A DNA stretch of 64,000 bases, taken from the NCBI GenBank assembly GCA_023091665.1, contig JALJCQ010000041.1:153864-217863 (forward strand), given 5' to 3'. The translations under genes and the position numbers were made by a program. This DNA is from Pythium myriotylum (taxonomy: Eukaryota > Oomycota > Peronosporomycetes > Pythiales > Pythiaceae). Shown here one piece after another: positions 1-9,547 of the stretch; within the stretch, counting starts at the first letter, position 1; each line of letters begins with the position of its first letter. The notes under the pieces are model-generated. The model did not search any database, was not told the origin of the DNA, and saw only the letters and a program-made list of their open reading frames with translations.

Positions 1-2
1 GG

Positions 3-2276
3 CGTACGCTTTACCAAGTTGCGCTGGGTCTACAGTATCTACACGAACGCGGAATAGCACACGGCAACTTGCACGGTGATATAATAAGCTTCAGCGATAG
101 CGGATTGCCCAAGCTAGGCGGGCTGGCAGTATATGCGGATTCAAGGAGCCAGGCAAATTGGTGGTCTCCGGAGACGCTTGCTGATAGTGCGGTGACTTTA
201 GAAGCTGACATGTACTCTTTTGGCATGTGCATTATCGAGGCCGTCAGCGGAAATGTGCCATATGCCACAGAGATTGCAGCTGGTGCCGATGTCGAAGCTC
301 TGATAATGGACGGCACCATCCCTGCACGGCATGAGGCTTTCAGCGACAAAGCATGGGAACTAGTCAAGAGCCTCACGCCTGTATTCGCAGCTGGACGCAT
401 GTCAGTGGATGGCCTCGTGCAGGAGTTGGAGTTCCTTGGAGCAGAAGAAGAACGAGCTGTGTCTGTCTCTGTCACTATCACTATAGACAAGCTGCAAGTC
501 CGCCTCGATGATGTTAAAAAGTCAAGTATTGCCCCAACAAATGCTTTTGAGGCGAGCCTTCTGGTTCAACTAGAAGAGATTGCAGTCGAACTCAACAAGC
601 GAGATGATTCAGAGCGTAGGTCTGCACTGTTGGCTCGGTTTCTTGCGGCAGAAGATCGACTCGCTCTCCATCTTGCGACTCGAAGTGCTCTTGCTACCGC
701 ACAAACATACTCCTCCGGGCGACAACATACCGCAATCTTAAGGTCGCTCCAATTCGAGCTTGAACATCTCCGCAATGACCTGAAGCTGGATCACTCTTTC
801 CAGTCTCGAAACTGGCGAGACTCATGGAACGAAAGTTGGAAGGATCAGCAAGTGCTCTTTTGCGAAGAGTTAATTGCAGTGTCGCAGACTCCCCCACAAA
901 ACCAAGACGACGAGATTCGCGTCGAGCAGCTCTCTTGCATGCTGTTTGAGATCACCAAACATCGCAATCGTTACGGAGCGATCAATCCCAACGTCACGAA
1001 AACCGCAACGGCTAAGATCATCGAGATACTCGGCGGACCACTACCCGACTGGTTCTTCCCGTGGTACGAAGTCGCTCTCGCCACCAGCAAACCCTTCTCC
1101 AAAGGCGGCTTCGGCGAAGTCTATCGAGGCAAGTGGATGGGATCGCACGTCGTCGTCAAGAAATGCATCTCGTTTGACCAGAAAGTGTTCGTGCGCGAAG
1201 TCGAGCTCTGGTTCAAGCTCGACCACCCGCACGTCGTCAAGCTCTTTGGCGCGTGTCATGTGGGCCAGAAGTTCTTCGTGGCCGAGTGGGCCGAGCACGG
1301 TCAACTGGACACGTACCTCGCGAGGAACAAGAAGCTTGGTCGCTCGGTGATGTGGCAGAAGCTGCACGAGGCGGCTCTTGGGTTGCGGTACTTGCGCGTC
1401 CGCGGGATCGTTCACCGTGACCTCAAGTGCAACAACATCTTGGTAGGACGCGACGAGAAGGCCAAGATCACCGACTTTGGACTCAGTTCTCCGTCTGAGC
1501 AGAGCGACGATGTTGTCGTGACGCAGACGTTCGGGAACGCGCGTTGGGCGGCACCAGAGGTGCTAGGAGGCGGGATGCCGTCGTATGCATCGGACGTGTT
1601 CTCGTTCGGGATGTGCATCGTCGAGGCTGTCACGGAACGAGTTCCGTACACCGAGACGAGAGACGGAAGAGTTGTTGCGGCTTCAGTAGCCGCCGGAGAC
1701 TTTCTTGCTCGTCCACGATGCTTCGAAAGTGATGACCACTGGATGCTGGTCAAGAGATGCTGCGCGTTTGATACAGCTGATCGTGTGGATATGGATGAGA
1801 TGATTACGACACTGTCGACATTTGCAGACGAAGAACGCCGCCACACCACAGATGTTGTATTCGGTTTCAAGTCAGAGTCAGTCGTGCGTGAACCCGAGAT
1901 GATTTTGGAATCGACGAACGAAGAAAGCATGCTTGTTTCCAAAGCAAGCCAACGCGACTCGCAAGGTGCGCTGACCGGGGGCTCAACGAGTCTTCTCACG
2001 TCTAAGAGTGAAATTGCAGAAGTGGACATTGCTCCGGAGTCTTCGGATCTCTTCATCTCCGATGCGAGCCATCGCGAGTCGCACGGCCTAGAGGCAGATC
2101 ATCATGAGTCTTCGTTCGGCGGGAGCACTTTGAGCCGCACCTACGAGATATCATCTTCGATAGCAGAGGCCGAGGAGGATGAACTGTTCAGTGCAACCCA
2201 GTTTTATAGTGCTTGGTCTCGCGACGAGAAGGCGGTCGACAGCGACGCGTCGATCGGGTCTACAACGAGCGTGTAG
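3..2276 (+). CDS. Ankyrin/TKL dual-kinase protein, C-terminal part (5' end outside window)
   Basis: The frame is open from base 3, and its first residues align with the pseudokinase of the protein at 55286-60034, so the gene starts left of the window; the Met at 69 is internal. The first part is the end of a kinase-like domain where HRDLKxxN is replaced by HGNLHGD, so it is probably inactive. After a helical linker comes a second kinase domain (about 1065-1830) with all key motifs: GGFGEV glycine loop, VVVKK lysine, HRDLKCNN catalytic loop, DFG and APE. This makes it a likely active Ser/Thr kinase of the TKL group. The Ser/Glu/Asp-rich tail repeats motifs seen in the two paralogues at 47374 and 55286. 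Ankyrin repeats are expected upstream by analogy, but are not visible here. The product is probably a cytoplasmic signalling kinase; its substrate is unknown. Confidence 0.85.
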   Translation, partial: RTLYQVALGLQYLHERGIAHGNLHGDIISFSDSGLPKLGGLAVYADSRSQANWWSPETLADSAVTLEADMYSFGMCIIEAVSGNVPYATEIAAGADVEALIMDGTIPARHEAFSDKAWELVKSLTPVFAAGRMSVDGLVQELEFLGAEEERAVSVSVTITIDKLQVRLDDVKKSSIAPTNAFEASLLVQLEEIAVELNKRDDSERRSALLARFLAAEDRLALHLATRSALATAQTYSSGRQHTAILRSLQFELEHLRNDLKLDHSFQSRNWRDSWNESWKDQQVLFCEELIAVSQTPPQNQDDEIRVEQLSCMLFEITKHRNRYGAINPNVTKTATAKIIEILGGPLPDWFFPWYEVALATSKPFSKGGFGEVYRGKWMGSHVVVKKCISFDQKVFVREVELWFKLDHPHVVKLFGACHVGQKFFVAEWAEHGQLDTYLARNKKLGRSVMWQKLHEAALGLRYLRVRGIVHRDLKCNNILVGRDEKAKITDFGLSSPSEQSDDVVVTQTFGNARWAAPEVLGGGMPSYASDVFSFGMCIVEAVTERVPYTETRDGRVVAASVAAGDFLARPRCFESDDHWMLVKRCCAFDTADRVDMDEMITTLSTFADEERRHTTDVVFGFKSESVVREPEMILESTNEESMLVSKASQRDSQGALTGGSTSLLTSKSEIAEVDIAPESSDLFISDASHRESHGLEADHHESSFGGSTLSRTYEISSSIAEAEEDELFSATQFYSAWSRDEKAVDSDASIGSTTSV

Positions 2277-2336
2277 CTTTTCTGGTCCCAATTTTGGCGT
2301 CGGGAGCGTGAGCTTATTGTTCTGGAAGCACTAGGG

Positions 2337-3075
2337 TGAGGTCTACAACGACAGCCGAGGTGACGCATTCACGGCCAATACGATCCAGCGCGGCATCAAG
2401 GAAGGTTTCTGGCCGCGCGAGGATGTGATGTCGTCTTGAGTACCATCCTCATGTTGGGCCGTTAGGAATTTCTCGACCTAACCGCCAGAGCAACTCGCGC
2501 AAGCACCCCGTGGAAGGATCTAAGCGGACTCTGAAGGACATGCAAGTCGACTACGTCGATGTCCTCTTCAGCCACCGACCGGAAAAGAACACTCCGATTG
2601 ATGAGACCGTGCGCGCCATGAACTTCATCATCATTCAAGGACGAACCATCTACTGGGGCACCAGTGAGTGGGCGGCGAGTGACATCCACGGAGCATGCGA
2701 AATCGCCGACCGTCTGGGCTTGATCTGTCCGATCGTGGAGCAGCCTCAGTATAACATGTTCGAGCGCAACAAGGTGTAGCACGATTTGGTGGATCTGTTC
2801 AAGCGGTACAAGTTGGGCACGACGGTGTGGTCTCCGTTGGCTGGCGGCTTGTTGGCGGGCAAGTACTACAAAGAGATGCTGCTGGTTCCTCGTCTGGCAG
2901 ACCGTGCTTCCGAGCATGGAACCCGAACTTCCAGGCCCAAGTTCAAAAGGCACGTAGGCTCGAAGTAGTGATGATGATGAAAGTTGGAGTCTATTGCGTT
3001 ACAACGAGTGAAGTGCGGAGCTGGAAGTAGTGGCAAACCGTCTCGGCTGCACTCTGGTGCAGCTGGCGATAACCT
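2337..3075 (+). pseudogene. Decayed Kv-beta-like aldo/keto reductase
   Basis: Matches to the neighbouring reductases begin at the VYND-GRGD segment (2341) and run to the LEVVANRLGCTL segment (about 3075). The first third, including the start, is missing. The reading frame shifts between 2430 and 2510, has an in-frame TAG at 2777-2779 just after the MFERNKV motif, and shifts again after about 2940. The middle part (2510-2945) still reads almost continuously. It lies 60 bases downstream of the kinase gene and is the outermost, most degraded member of the array. It cannot make a functional enzyme. Confidence 0.8.
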
Positions 3076-3446
3076 GACTCTGAGCTACTTGGGCGATTCG
3101 ATCATATCACAGCCAAGTGACCCAAGGAAGCCGTCAACTACCCCAAGGAGTATGGATTTTGCTTGGGCCGACTACACAGAATAATACTTGTTTTTTGGGG
3201 CAGATCGTAGAAAAAAATCCTATGATCCTTGATGGATGAGGCAGCCTTAGCAGTGTGCTCCGCGAGCAGCTCATCGTTGAGCCAACGTGTCGCATCGGAA
3301 ATGAGAGCAAGAACGAAATAGAACCAAGTCAGGATTGCACATCATTAGCAAGAGGCATGAGGAGAATTCGGTGGATTACGCACGGAGACAGGTCGCTCTG
3401 CTCGTTAATCTTGGCGGCCGCAACTGTCTCGCGGAATGCTAGTCTC
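3076..3446. other. Intergenic, nothing recognised
   Basis: This 371-base stretch lies between the decayed reductase and the 3' end of the minus-strand reductase. No coding similarity, RNA gene or repeat was seen. Confidence 0.5.
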
Positions 3447-4556
3447 TTACTCTGGCTTATCGAGAGCCTTGGCCCATTCCGGCTGTTCCTTGATGCCAGT
3501 CAAGTGGCGTTCTCGTAGCGAGCAGAAAGGGTCGTACGTCGTGCGCTTCGGCACGAACTGCACAATGGCGTCGACCTCCGCCTTGACCTCGGGTGTGATC
3601 TTTTCGACGAACTCGAGCGACTTGACCGTCTCTGTTAGCTGCTGCGAGTTGCGTGCTCCAAGCACGACCGTCGAGACGTTCAAGTTCGACGCGGCCCATG
3701 CGATCGAGAACTGAGCCAACGAGCAGCCGAGACGGTTTGCGATGACCTCGAGCTTGCGGGACTTCTCCACGCGTGCCTCAAAATCCGGGAACCATGCGCG
3801 GAACGAAGGGTCCGCGAGACGCGCGACCGACGGCATCTCCTTGTTGTACTTTCCCGTGAGCAAGCCGCTGGCCAACGGCGACCAAACGGTCGTGCCCAGC
3901 TTGTACTTGATGAACAGATCCACGTACTCGTGTTCCACCTTGTTGCGCTCGAACATGTTGTACTGCGGCTGTTCGACGATGGGACGAATCATCCCGAGGC
4001 GATCCGCGATATCGCAGGCCTCCTTGATTTCGTGTGGCAACCACTCACTGGTGCCCCAGTAGAAAGCCCATCCTTTGTTAATGATGAAGTTCATGGCTCG
4101 CACGACTTCCTCGATGGGCGTGTACTTTTCTGGTCGGTGGCTGAAGATGACATCCACATACTCGACCTGCATGTCCTTGAGAGTCCGCTTGATACCTTCG
4201 ACGAGGTGCTTGCGCGAGTTGCCCTGGCCGTTGGGTCCAGACGTAAACGAGCCTTCTCGTCCCAGCATGAACTTGGCCGTGAGCACGAGGTCCTCGCGCG
4301 TCCAGACGCCTTCTTTGATGCCGCGCTGGATGGCGTGGCCCATGAACTCGTCACCTCGACCAACGTTGTAGGTCTCGGCCGAGTCGAAGAAGTTGATACC
4401 GAGACTGTACGCCGTCTTCATGACGTCGTACCAGTCATCTTTGGCCGAGTCTGGAAAGTAAGTCATCCAGTTGCCGAGCGACAAGGTGGAGACGAGGAGT
4501 CCGGAGTCGCCGAGGAAGCGGTAGGTCATGTTGTGGGTCTTGGCTGGGGCGGCCAT
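3447..4556 (-). CDS. Kv-beta-like aldo/keto reductase (AKR6 type), 369 aa
   Basis: This is the reference member of the array. It is a single-exon (alpha/beta)8-barrel NADPH-dependent oxidoreductase, the fold shared by K+ channel beta subunits and plant KAB1. The AKR tetrad is visible as Asp58 (FFDSAE), Tyr63, Lys95 (LTAK) and His140 (FSHRPEK); animal Kv-beta has Asn at the last position. Other family marks are SRKHLVEG, IEEVVRAMNF, FYWGTSEW, EQPQYNMFERNKVE, TVWSPLASGLLTGKYN and the cofactor-binding LGARN-QQLTE segment near residue 295. The length matches the family. A Val replaces the Asp after YN that most paralogues have. The start is the ATG at 4556, as in all paralogues (MAAPAKTHNMTYRFLG). 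The substrate is unknown. It is divergently oriented to the reductase at 5974. Confidence 0.92.
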   Translation of the reverse strand: MAAPAKTHNMTYRFLGDSGLLVSTLSLGNWMTYFPDSAKDDWYDVMKTAYSLGINFFDSAETYNVGRGDEFMGHAIQRGIKEGVWTREDLVLTAKFMLGREGSFTSGPNGQGNSRKHLVEGIKRTLKDMQVEYVDVIFSHRPEKYTPIEEVVRAMNFIINKGWAFYWGTSEWLPHEIKEACDIADRLGMIRPIVEQPQYNMFERNKVEHEYVDLFIKYKLGTTVWSPLASGLLTGKYNKEMPSVARLADPSFRAWFPDFEARVEKSRKLEVIANRLGCSLAQFSIAWAASNLNVSTVVLGARNSQQLTETVKSLEFVEKITPEVKAEVDAIVQFVPKRTTYDPFCSLRERHLTGIKEQPEWAKALDKPE

Positions 4557-4601
4557 CGCTGATGCTTTTCGTTTGTGGAGGCTTGGTGAGGTGGAAAGTG
4601 G

Positions 4602-4619
4602 GGGATTGTGGAATGAGTG
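4602..4619 (-). promoter_or_regulatory. Oomycete Inr-FPR-like core promoter
   Basis: Read on the minus strand, ACTCATTCCACAATC fits the oomycete GCTCATTYYNCAWTTT initiator-flanking element and lies about 50 bases upstream of the ATG at 4556. The surrounding 70 bases also recur upstream of the gene at 5974. Confidence 0.55.
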
Positions 4620-4722
4620 AGAGATTGAGAAGATCGATTGATCGTTCGGTGATGAGGATGTTCGAGCTTATCTACTTCTACGAGCGAGACTTGATACAGT
4701 ATCTTCGATTGATCGAGTGGTG

Positions 4723-4760
4723 ACTGCGAAGTGTGGTAATCCATGATTACCCTTCGCAGT
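4723..4760. repeat. 16-bp-arm inverted repeat in reductase upstream region
   Basis: The arms are ACTGCGAAG + GGTAATC and GATTACC + CTTCGCAGT. They are separated by the triplet CAT, with a 3-base bulge (TGT) in the left arm. It lies about 170-200 bases upstream of the ATG at 4556. It could be a protein-binding palindrome or a hairpin; the function is unknown. Confidence 0.6.
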
Positions 4761-5920
4761 TACCATCACTCCATCCGTCGAGATTGCTGGAATTAATCTC
4801 GTCGAAACGAATCGACATTTCTCGTAGAGCGGTTGCACTGCGAACGAAAACATCTGTTTTATGATTCCTTCAACAGGACTGGTTACCATTTACTGTATAT
4901 ATTGTAACGTGTCGAAGACCAAGGTGAGTGATTCAGACCCTGCACTCATCGACAGAGCAAAATGAACGAGCACGACAGGTCAAAAATTTTTTTGGGTTAG
5001 ATTTTGTCGGTAAAACCACGAGAGTTGGTAATAATTTCTGGTGCTTTTCTTAAACATGATTTTCCGGTTTAAACGGTTGTGATTGAAATAACCTCGGATC
5101 GGCCACGTTCACATCGGCGAGAATTCGTCCAATTTCGAATCGCAACCAAGAGAAGTGTGGCCAAAACTTGTTCTAGAAGACAGCGTGCAATCGGCCGCGC
5201 GTTGCTATTTTATAATATGTAGTACACCAGAAGACCGGCTATTGAGCATCCCGAACCCTAATATTGTTGTTTGACGGATTCGTCGTGACCCCAGCCAACA
5301 CTCCAACCGTGGACAAAGTGAAGGTCCCTGAGCTGGGCTTACGGCCAAAACCAGACTGTTGACATCGCACCGCGGGATTTTAACGCTCAGCGAATAGAAG
5401 CGCAAGATCTGCTGTCGCAAAAGAAAACAGATCGCGCGCTTCCGTCGCCATCCGAGACCGGTAAATTCCCAAAATATTAGCTGCCCGCCAAGAGCGAACT
5501 ACTGCTTCGTTTCTCGCGAACAGGCATCGTGTGAGCGGTGAAACCTTTTATTGGTAATTGTATCCTTGTTTGCATGCACAATATTGTAGCAAAGACCAAA
5601 CAGCTTCCTATGAAATAACTGCCTATTTTCTACAACTGGTCGTTTCCAACACTGTTGAAATGGCAGTCGTAGGGCAGTGCTTAAAGCCGCACCGTGGCCA
5701 TCTACATGACGGTCCGTGACCTTTTGGAGATCTATCCGTCCAGGAATTGAAGTAGACCAACGGCTGGTGCTGCATCGATTCGAGGCACATCTGGTGTGAG
5801 GCAAAAAGAGGCTGACTCATTACCATCACTCCATCCGACGAGATTACCCCCGTCAAAGTGATCACGCAGCTTCCAGAGATCTCATGCCACGTCTCAATCA
5901 ATTGATCTTCTCAATCTCTC

Positions 5921-5938
5921 ACTCATTCCACAATCTCC
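5921..5938 (+). promoter_or_regulatory. Oomycete Inr-FPR-like core promoter
   Basis: ACTCATTCCACAATCTCC lies about 50 bases upstream of the ATG at 5974. It is the same sequence as that upstream of the divergent neighbour at 4556. Confidence 0.55.
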
Positions 5939-5973
5939 CACTTCCTCCTCACCAAGCCTCCAAAACAATCGAG

Positions 5974-7046
5974 ATGGCCGCCCCCGCTAAGACACTCAAC
6001 ATGACCTACCGCTTCCTCGGCGACTCCGGACTGCTCGTCTCCACTTTGTCGCTTGGCAACTGGATGAGCTACTATCCGGACTCGGCCAAGGACACCTGGT
6101 ACGAGGTCATGAAGACCGCGTACGGTCTCGGCATCAACTTTTTCGACTCGGCCGAAAACTACAATGACGGACGCGGCGACGAGTTCATGGGCCACGCCAT
6201 CCAGCGTGGCATCACTGGACGCGCGAGGATCTTGTGCTCACGGCCAAGTTCATGGCAGGACGCAACGGATTCTTTAGCTGTGGACCCAACGGCCAGGGCA
6301 ACTCGCGCAAGCACCTCGTCGAAGGTATCAGGCAATCGCTCAAGGATATGAAGGTCGAGTATGTCGACGTCGTGTTCAGCCACCGACCAGAAAAGTACAC
6401 GCCCATCGAAGAGACCGTGCGAGCCATGAACTTCATCATCAACCAAGGTTGGGCCTTTTACTGGGGCACCAGTGAGTGGGCGGCGAGTGATATCCAGGAA
6501 GCATGCAATATCGCGGATCGTCTCGGCCTCATCCGTCCGATCGTCGAGCAGCCTCAGTACAATATGTTTGAGCGCAACAAGGTGGAGCACGAGTTGTTGG
6601 ATCTGTTCACGCGGTACAAGCTGGGCACGACGGTGTGGTCACCGATGGCGGGAGGCTTGTTGACGGGCAAGTACAACAAGGAGATCCCGTCTGCGTCGCG
6701 GATGGCCGACCCTGCTTCCCGCGCGTGGAACCCTGACTTTGAGGCCCAAGTTGAAAAGACACGCAAGCTCGAGGTCATCTCGAACCGCCTCGGCTGCACT
6801 TTGGCTCAGCTTGCGACGGCATGGGCTGCGTCTAACCCAAACGTCTCGACTGTCATGCTCGGTGCTCGCAACCCGGAACAACTCACGGAGACTGTGAAGG
6901 CGCTCGAGTTTGTAGACAAGATCACGCCAGAGGTCAAGGCGGAGATCGACGCAATTGTGCAGTTCGTGCCTTCGCGTACGACGGCTGACATGTTTTACAC
7001 GTTGCGCGGTCGCCATTTGGCTGGCAACACGGCACGTTCGGATTAA
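5974..7046 (+). pseudogene. Kv-beta-like aldo/keto reductase broken by a 10-bp deletion
   Basis: It starts MAAPAKTLNMTYRFLG and is collinear with intact paralogues up to HAIQRGIT (about 6213). Ten bases are then missing compared with the usual KEGVWTRED coding segment, and the frame shifts. The remainder, from MLTAKFMAGRNG (6234), is open to the TAA at 7044-7046. Apart from this one lesion all catalytic segments are present, so it is a recent pseudogene, or less likely an assembly error, since ten bases is not a typical homopolymer mistake. Bases 6353-6620 are identical to 12348-12615 of an intact paralogue. An in-frame upstream ATG at 5884 lies before the core promoter motif and was not used. 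Confidence 0.8.
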
Positions 7047-7173
7047 CTCAATCACTTCAGCGAGAGACTAAGGGAATCGGGCCGATTCCCGCATCGATCT
7101 AGGACGAATATTATCCGTAATTTCACAATCATGACCATATCTAGCATGGAGTCAGTCGCTCCAATTGTCTGTA

Positions 7174-7196
7174 CCCCCCCCCCCCCCCCCCCCCCC
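7174..7196. repeat. Poly-C homopolymer (C23)
   Basis: A run of 23 C. Similar G/C runs occur at 24183, 52229 and 63026. Confidence 0.9.
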
Positions 7197-7566
7197 GTAG
7201 CTGCCGAGCGAGTGAACAATAGCAAGAAAAAAAGCTGACAAGCCTCTCCCTCGCCGCGTGCCGGCGATCGATATCCACGACACCAGGTCGGCAGGAAAGT
7301 GGAAAGCGTAATCAGGTCTCACACATACCGTATTCATCCTTGGATGAATCAACTGTACGTCAGGCTCTTGCTGCCTCTTCTCGCTTTGGTCTGGGAGGAA
7401 TCCAGATTCGGTGTATCGTCTGCGATTATTCAAATCTGCCTTCTGATTGGACTTCTTTCGAAAGTGGAGGCTATTTTCGCCGAGGAGTAGAAAATTCACT
7501 CGCACTACGAGCTCCACGAGCGAGACTCGGTGTCTAAGCAGGAAACTCCCCATTGTTTCCAAAAGC

Positions 7567-7623
7567 GCGGACCATTGTCTCAGAGAGACAGTGGTCCGTT
7601 GTCCCTCTGAGACAATGGTCCGC
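7567..7623. repeat. Perfect 19-bp inverted repeat with nested third copy
   Basis: Bases 7567-7585 (GCGGACCATTGTCTCAGAG) pair perfectly with 7605-7623. The 19-base loop holds another near-copy (AGACAGTGGTCC), which can pair with the left arm with one mismatch. A T-run follows the right arm. It is intergenic, about 510 bases upstream of the dehydrogenase at 8133. Confidence 0.8.
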
Positions 7624-8064
7624 ATTTTTTTCAAGGTCCCTTTTCAGTCGTCACGAAAAAGAACGAGACGAGACAGGAAGAGAGGAGAGGAGGACAAAAC
7701 CTCAGAAACAGGGGAGGGAACTTGCAAACCGAAGAAAGCATTCCGAAAACAGAGAAAAGGATCTCTTATTACCGGTGCAAGAAATTCTGTGTATTGCGAC
7801 AGATCGGCTGAGCGGAACTCGCGATCTAAATTATGACTTGTGGAATTGAGCACAGCGATTAAATCGCGGTAGGTTGATTTTGATAGCCAAAAAGCACTCG
7901 AGAGCACCTAGGACGTTTTAGCGATAGGCGACAATTATTGTCGGCTATCCTTCTGTGCCCTAACCGCAAATCTTTGATTACCAAATTTACTTGTTATTCA
8001 GTGTCTTCGTTGATTATCACACGCTGCGATCGTTGTGGTCGTAGGTGCTGAGCGAGAGACCCTC

Positions 8065-8082
8065 GCTCATTATTGAGTTTCC
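8065..8082 (+). promoter_or_regulatory. Inr-like core promoter
   Basis: GCTCATTATTGAGTTTCC partly matches the oomycete Inr-FPR element, about 55 bases before the ATG at 8133. Confidence 0.4.
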
Positions 8083-8132
8083 TCTGCTCTCCAGATCACC
8101 ACCACTTCTTCCATATCTATTCTTCCTGCGCC

Positions 8133-8828
8133 ATGGCCCAGAAAACTGTGCTCGTGACTGGTGCGTCTCGCGGTATCGGCTTCGGCTTCGCTCAGTTCTA
8201 CATCAACGCCGGCTGGAATGTCATCGCCGCAGTGCGCAACCCCGACACTGCTGACAAGCTCAAGGCGCTCAAGCCGTACATGCTTATCCAGCTCGACCCG
8301 AGCAACGAAGACTCGATTTTGACGGCTGCCAAGCAGCTCGAGGGCGAGTCTATCGACCTGCTCATCAATAACGCCGGCATGGGGATTCCAGACACCCTGG
8401 CGAATTTCCAAAAGGAGGTGTTGATCAAAACCTTCGAGTTGAACGCTCTCGGACCGCTGCTCGTTTCGCGCGCTTTGCTGCCAAACCTGCGCCTTGCGGT
8501 CGCTAAGAACGGCTCTGCCACGATAGGCCAAGTGTCGTCCATGGCGGGCAGCGTCGCGCTGACAGTGGGCGATGGTGGGAAGATCTATGGGTACCGGGCG
8601 TCCAAGGCAGCGCTCAATATTATGAACATGAGCCTCGCGCACGACTTGAAGGAAGAAAACATTGTCACGATTGTGTTCTGCCCGGGTCGAGTTTTGACCG
8701 ACCTCAACCCGGCCGGTGTCCTCACTATCGAAGAAAGCGTGGCTTCGGTTGCGAAAATTCTCGACGGTGTCACAGTTGCCGAAACCGGAAGCTTCTTCAA
8801 CTACGACGGAGACAAGTTGCCGTGGTAG
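8133..8828 (+). CDS. Short-chain dehydrogenase/reductase, 231 aa
   Basis: A classical SDR oxidoreductase with a Rossmann fold. The cofactor motif TGASRGIG is at residues 9-16, NNAG at 79-82, a catalytic Ser near 135 and YRASK (Tyr154, Lys158) as the YxxxK motif. The length and the ending SFFNYDGDKLPW fit the small C-factor/sniffer-like SDRs, which probably use NADP(H) on carbonyl substrates; the actual substrate is unknown. The ATG at 8133 (MAQKTVLVTG) was chosen because it lies directly before the first beta strand and after an Inr-like motif. The frame stays open upstream to 8073, but that part is not SDR-like. It is a single exon lying between reductases of the unrelated AKR superfamily; both are oxidoreductases, but no operon logic applies. 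Confidence 0.9.
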   Translation: MAQKTVLVTGASRGIGFGFAQFYINAGWNVIAAVRNPDTADKLKALKPYMLIQLDPSNEDSILTAAKQLEGESIDLLINNAGMGIPDTLANFQKEVLIKTFELNALGPLLVSRALLPNLRLAVAKNGSATIGQVSSMAGSVALTVGDGGKIYGYRASKAALNIMNMSLAHDLKEENIVTIVFCPGRVLTDLNPAGVLTIEESVASVAKILDGVTVAETGSFFNYDGDKLPW

Positions 8829-9547
8829 ACGCGTTTCGGATTCGAGCCCCCGCTAGTTGCCATCTTATTAATACCGTCCAGGTGAGAGGGGAGGAGACGT
8901 CACAGGACGGCGGCACGCATAGACTGCAATCTCTCTAGCACTGTAGCTGCTCGACTCCACTTGTTGAACTCAACAGACTTCATCGTTATCATCACTATTT
9001 TTCGAACACACTAGCTCATGTTGCTACGCTATTACACTGAATGCAATGCCTAATTTGTTGGATCTAGTCTTTCTTGATACGTGCACTCAATCGAGCCTCG
9101 ATCATCAACTGTACTCAACGTACCATGTAATAATCTACTATATGCCTTGGACCTCCAGGCCCCTCTCTCTGCAAACGCTTTTGGCTTCTTTTGCTTTAGT
9201 TTGGAGATAGGAAGTCTTCTTCGTGACAGATTCGAACTCGGCGAGGGTCTGACGCCATTTTAGGGTTTCAGCTTGCTCATTAAAGTGATTGTGATTGGTT
9301 TTCAACAGCAGACACTTCCTGTGATTGGTCGGCTCAGGTCGATTCCCGCTGATGACGAAACTACCAGCACTCTAATGCTGGACATAATGATGGTCGCGGC
9401 AGATTACCCAGTTCTCGTGTTCATGCAGTTTGCAGAGATCTCACGGAATGGAAGGCACCATGATTGGTCCAAACATTCCCACATGACCGAGCGGACCCGA
9501 GTCATTTCGGATTTTGCTCCCGAGTGACAACTACCCACTTCCTCACC
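8829..9547. other. Intergenic, nothing recognised beyond a core promoter
   Basis: This is about 720 bases of AT-richer sequence. No gene or repeat was recognised except the promoter motif near its right end. Confidence 0.5.
9501..9518 (+). promoter_or_regulatory. Oomycete Inr-FPR-like core promoter
   Basis: GTCATTTCGGATTTTGC is a close match to YCATTYYNCAWTTT, about 35 bases upstream of the ATG at 9548. Confidence 0.55.

Larger units (their letters stand above)
4557..5973. other. Divergent intergenic region with duplicated promoter blocks
   Basis: This 1.4 kb lies between two head-to-head reductases. Each end carries the same roughly 70-base block in inverted orientation (Inr-like motif, then CCTCACCAAGCCTCCA before the ATG). 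A direct repeat of about 26 bases containing TTACCATCACTCCATCC occurs near 4761 and near 5820. The middle part is AT-richer and shows no credible gene. Confidence 0.55.
7047..8132. other. Intergenic region with poly-C tract and hairpin
   Basis: No gene was recognised. It contains a C23 run (7174-7196) and a strong inverted repeat (7567-7623). Short open frames at 7152-7634 and 7447-7836 have no family resemblance and no codon bias like the genes nearby. Confidence 0.5.

Noticed and set aside
7152..7907. Several overlapping frames of 60-160 codons on both strands
   Set aside because: They overlap the poly-C run and the hairpin, contradict each other and resemble nothing known.
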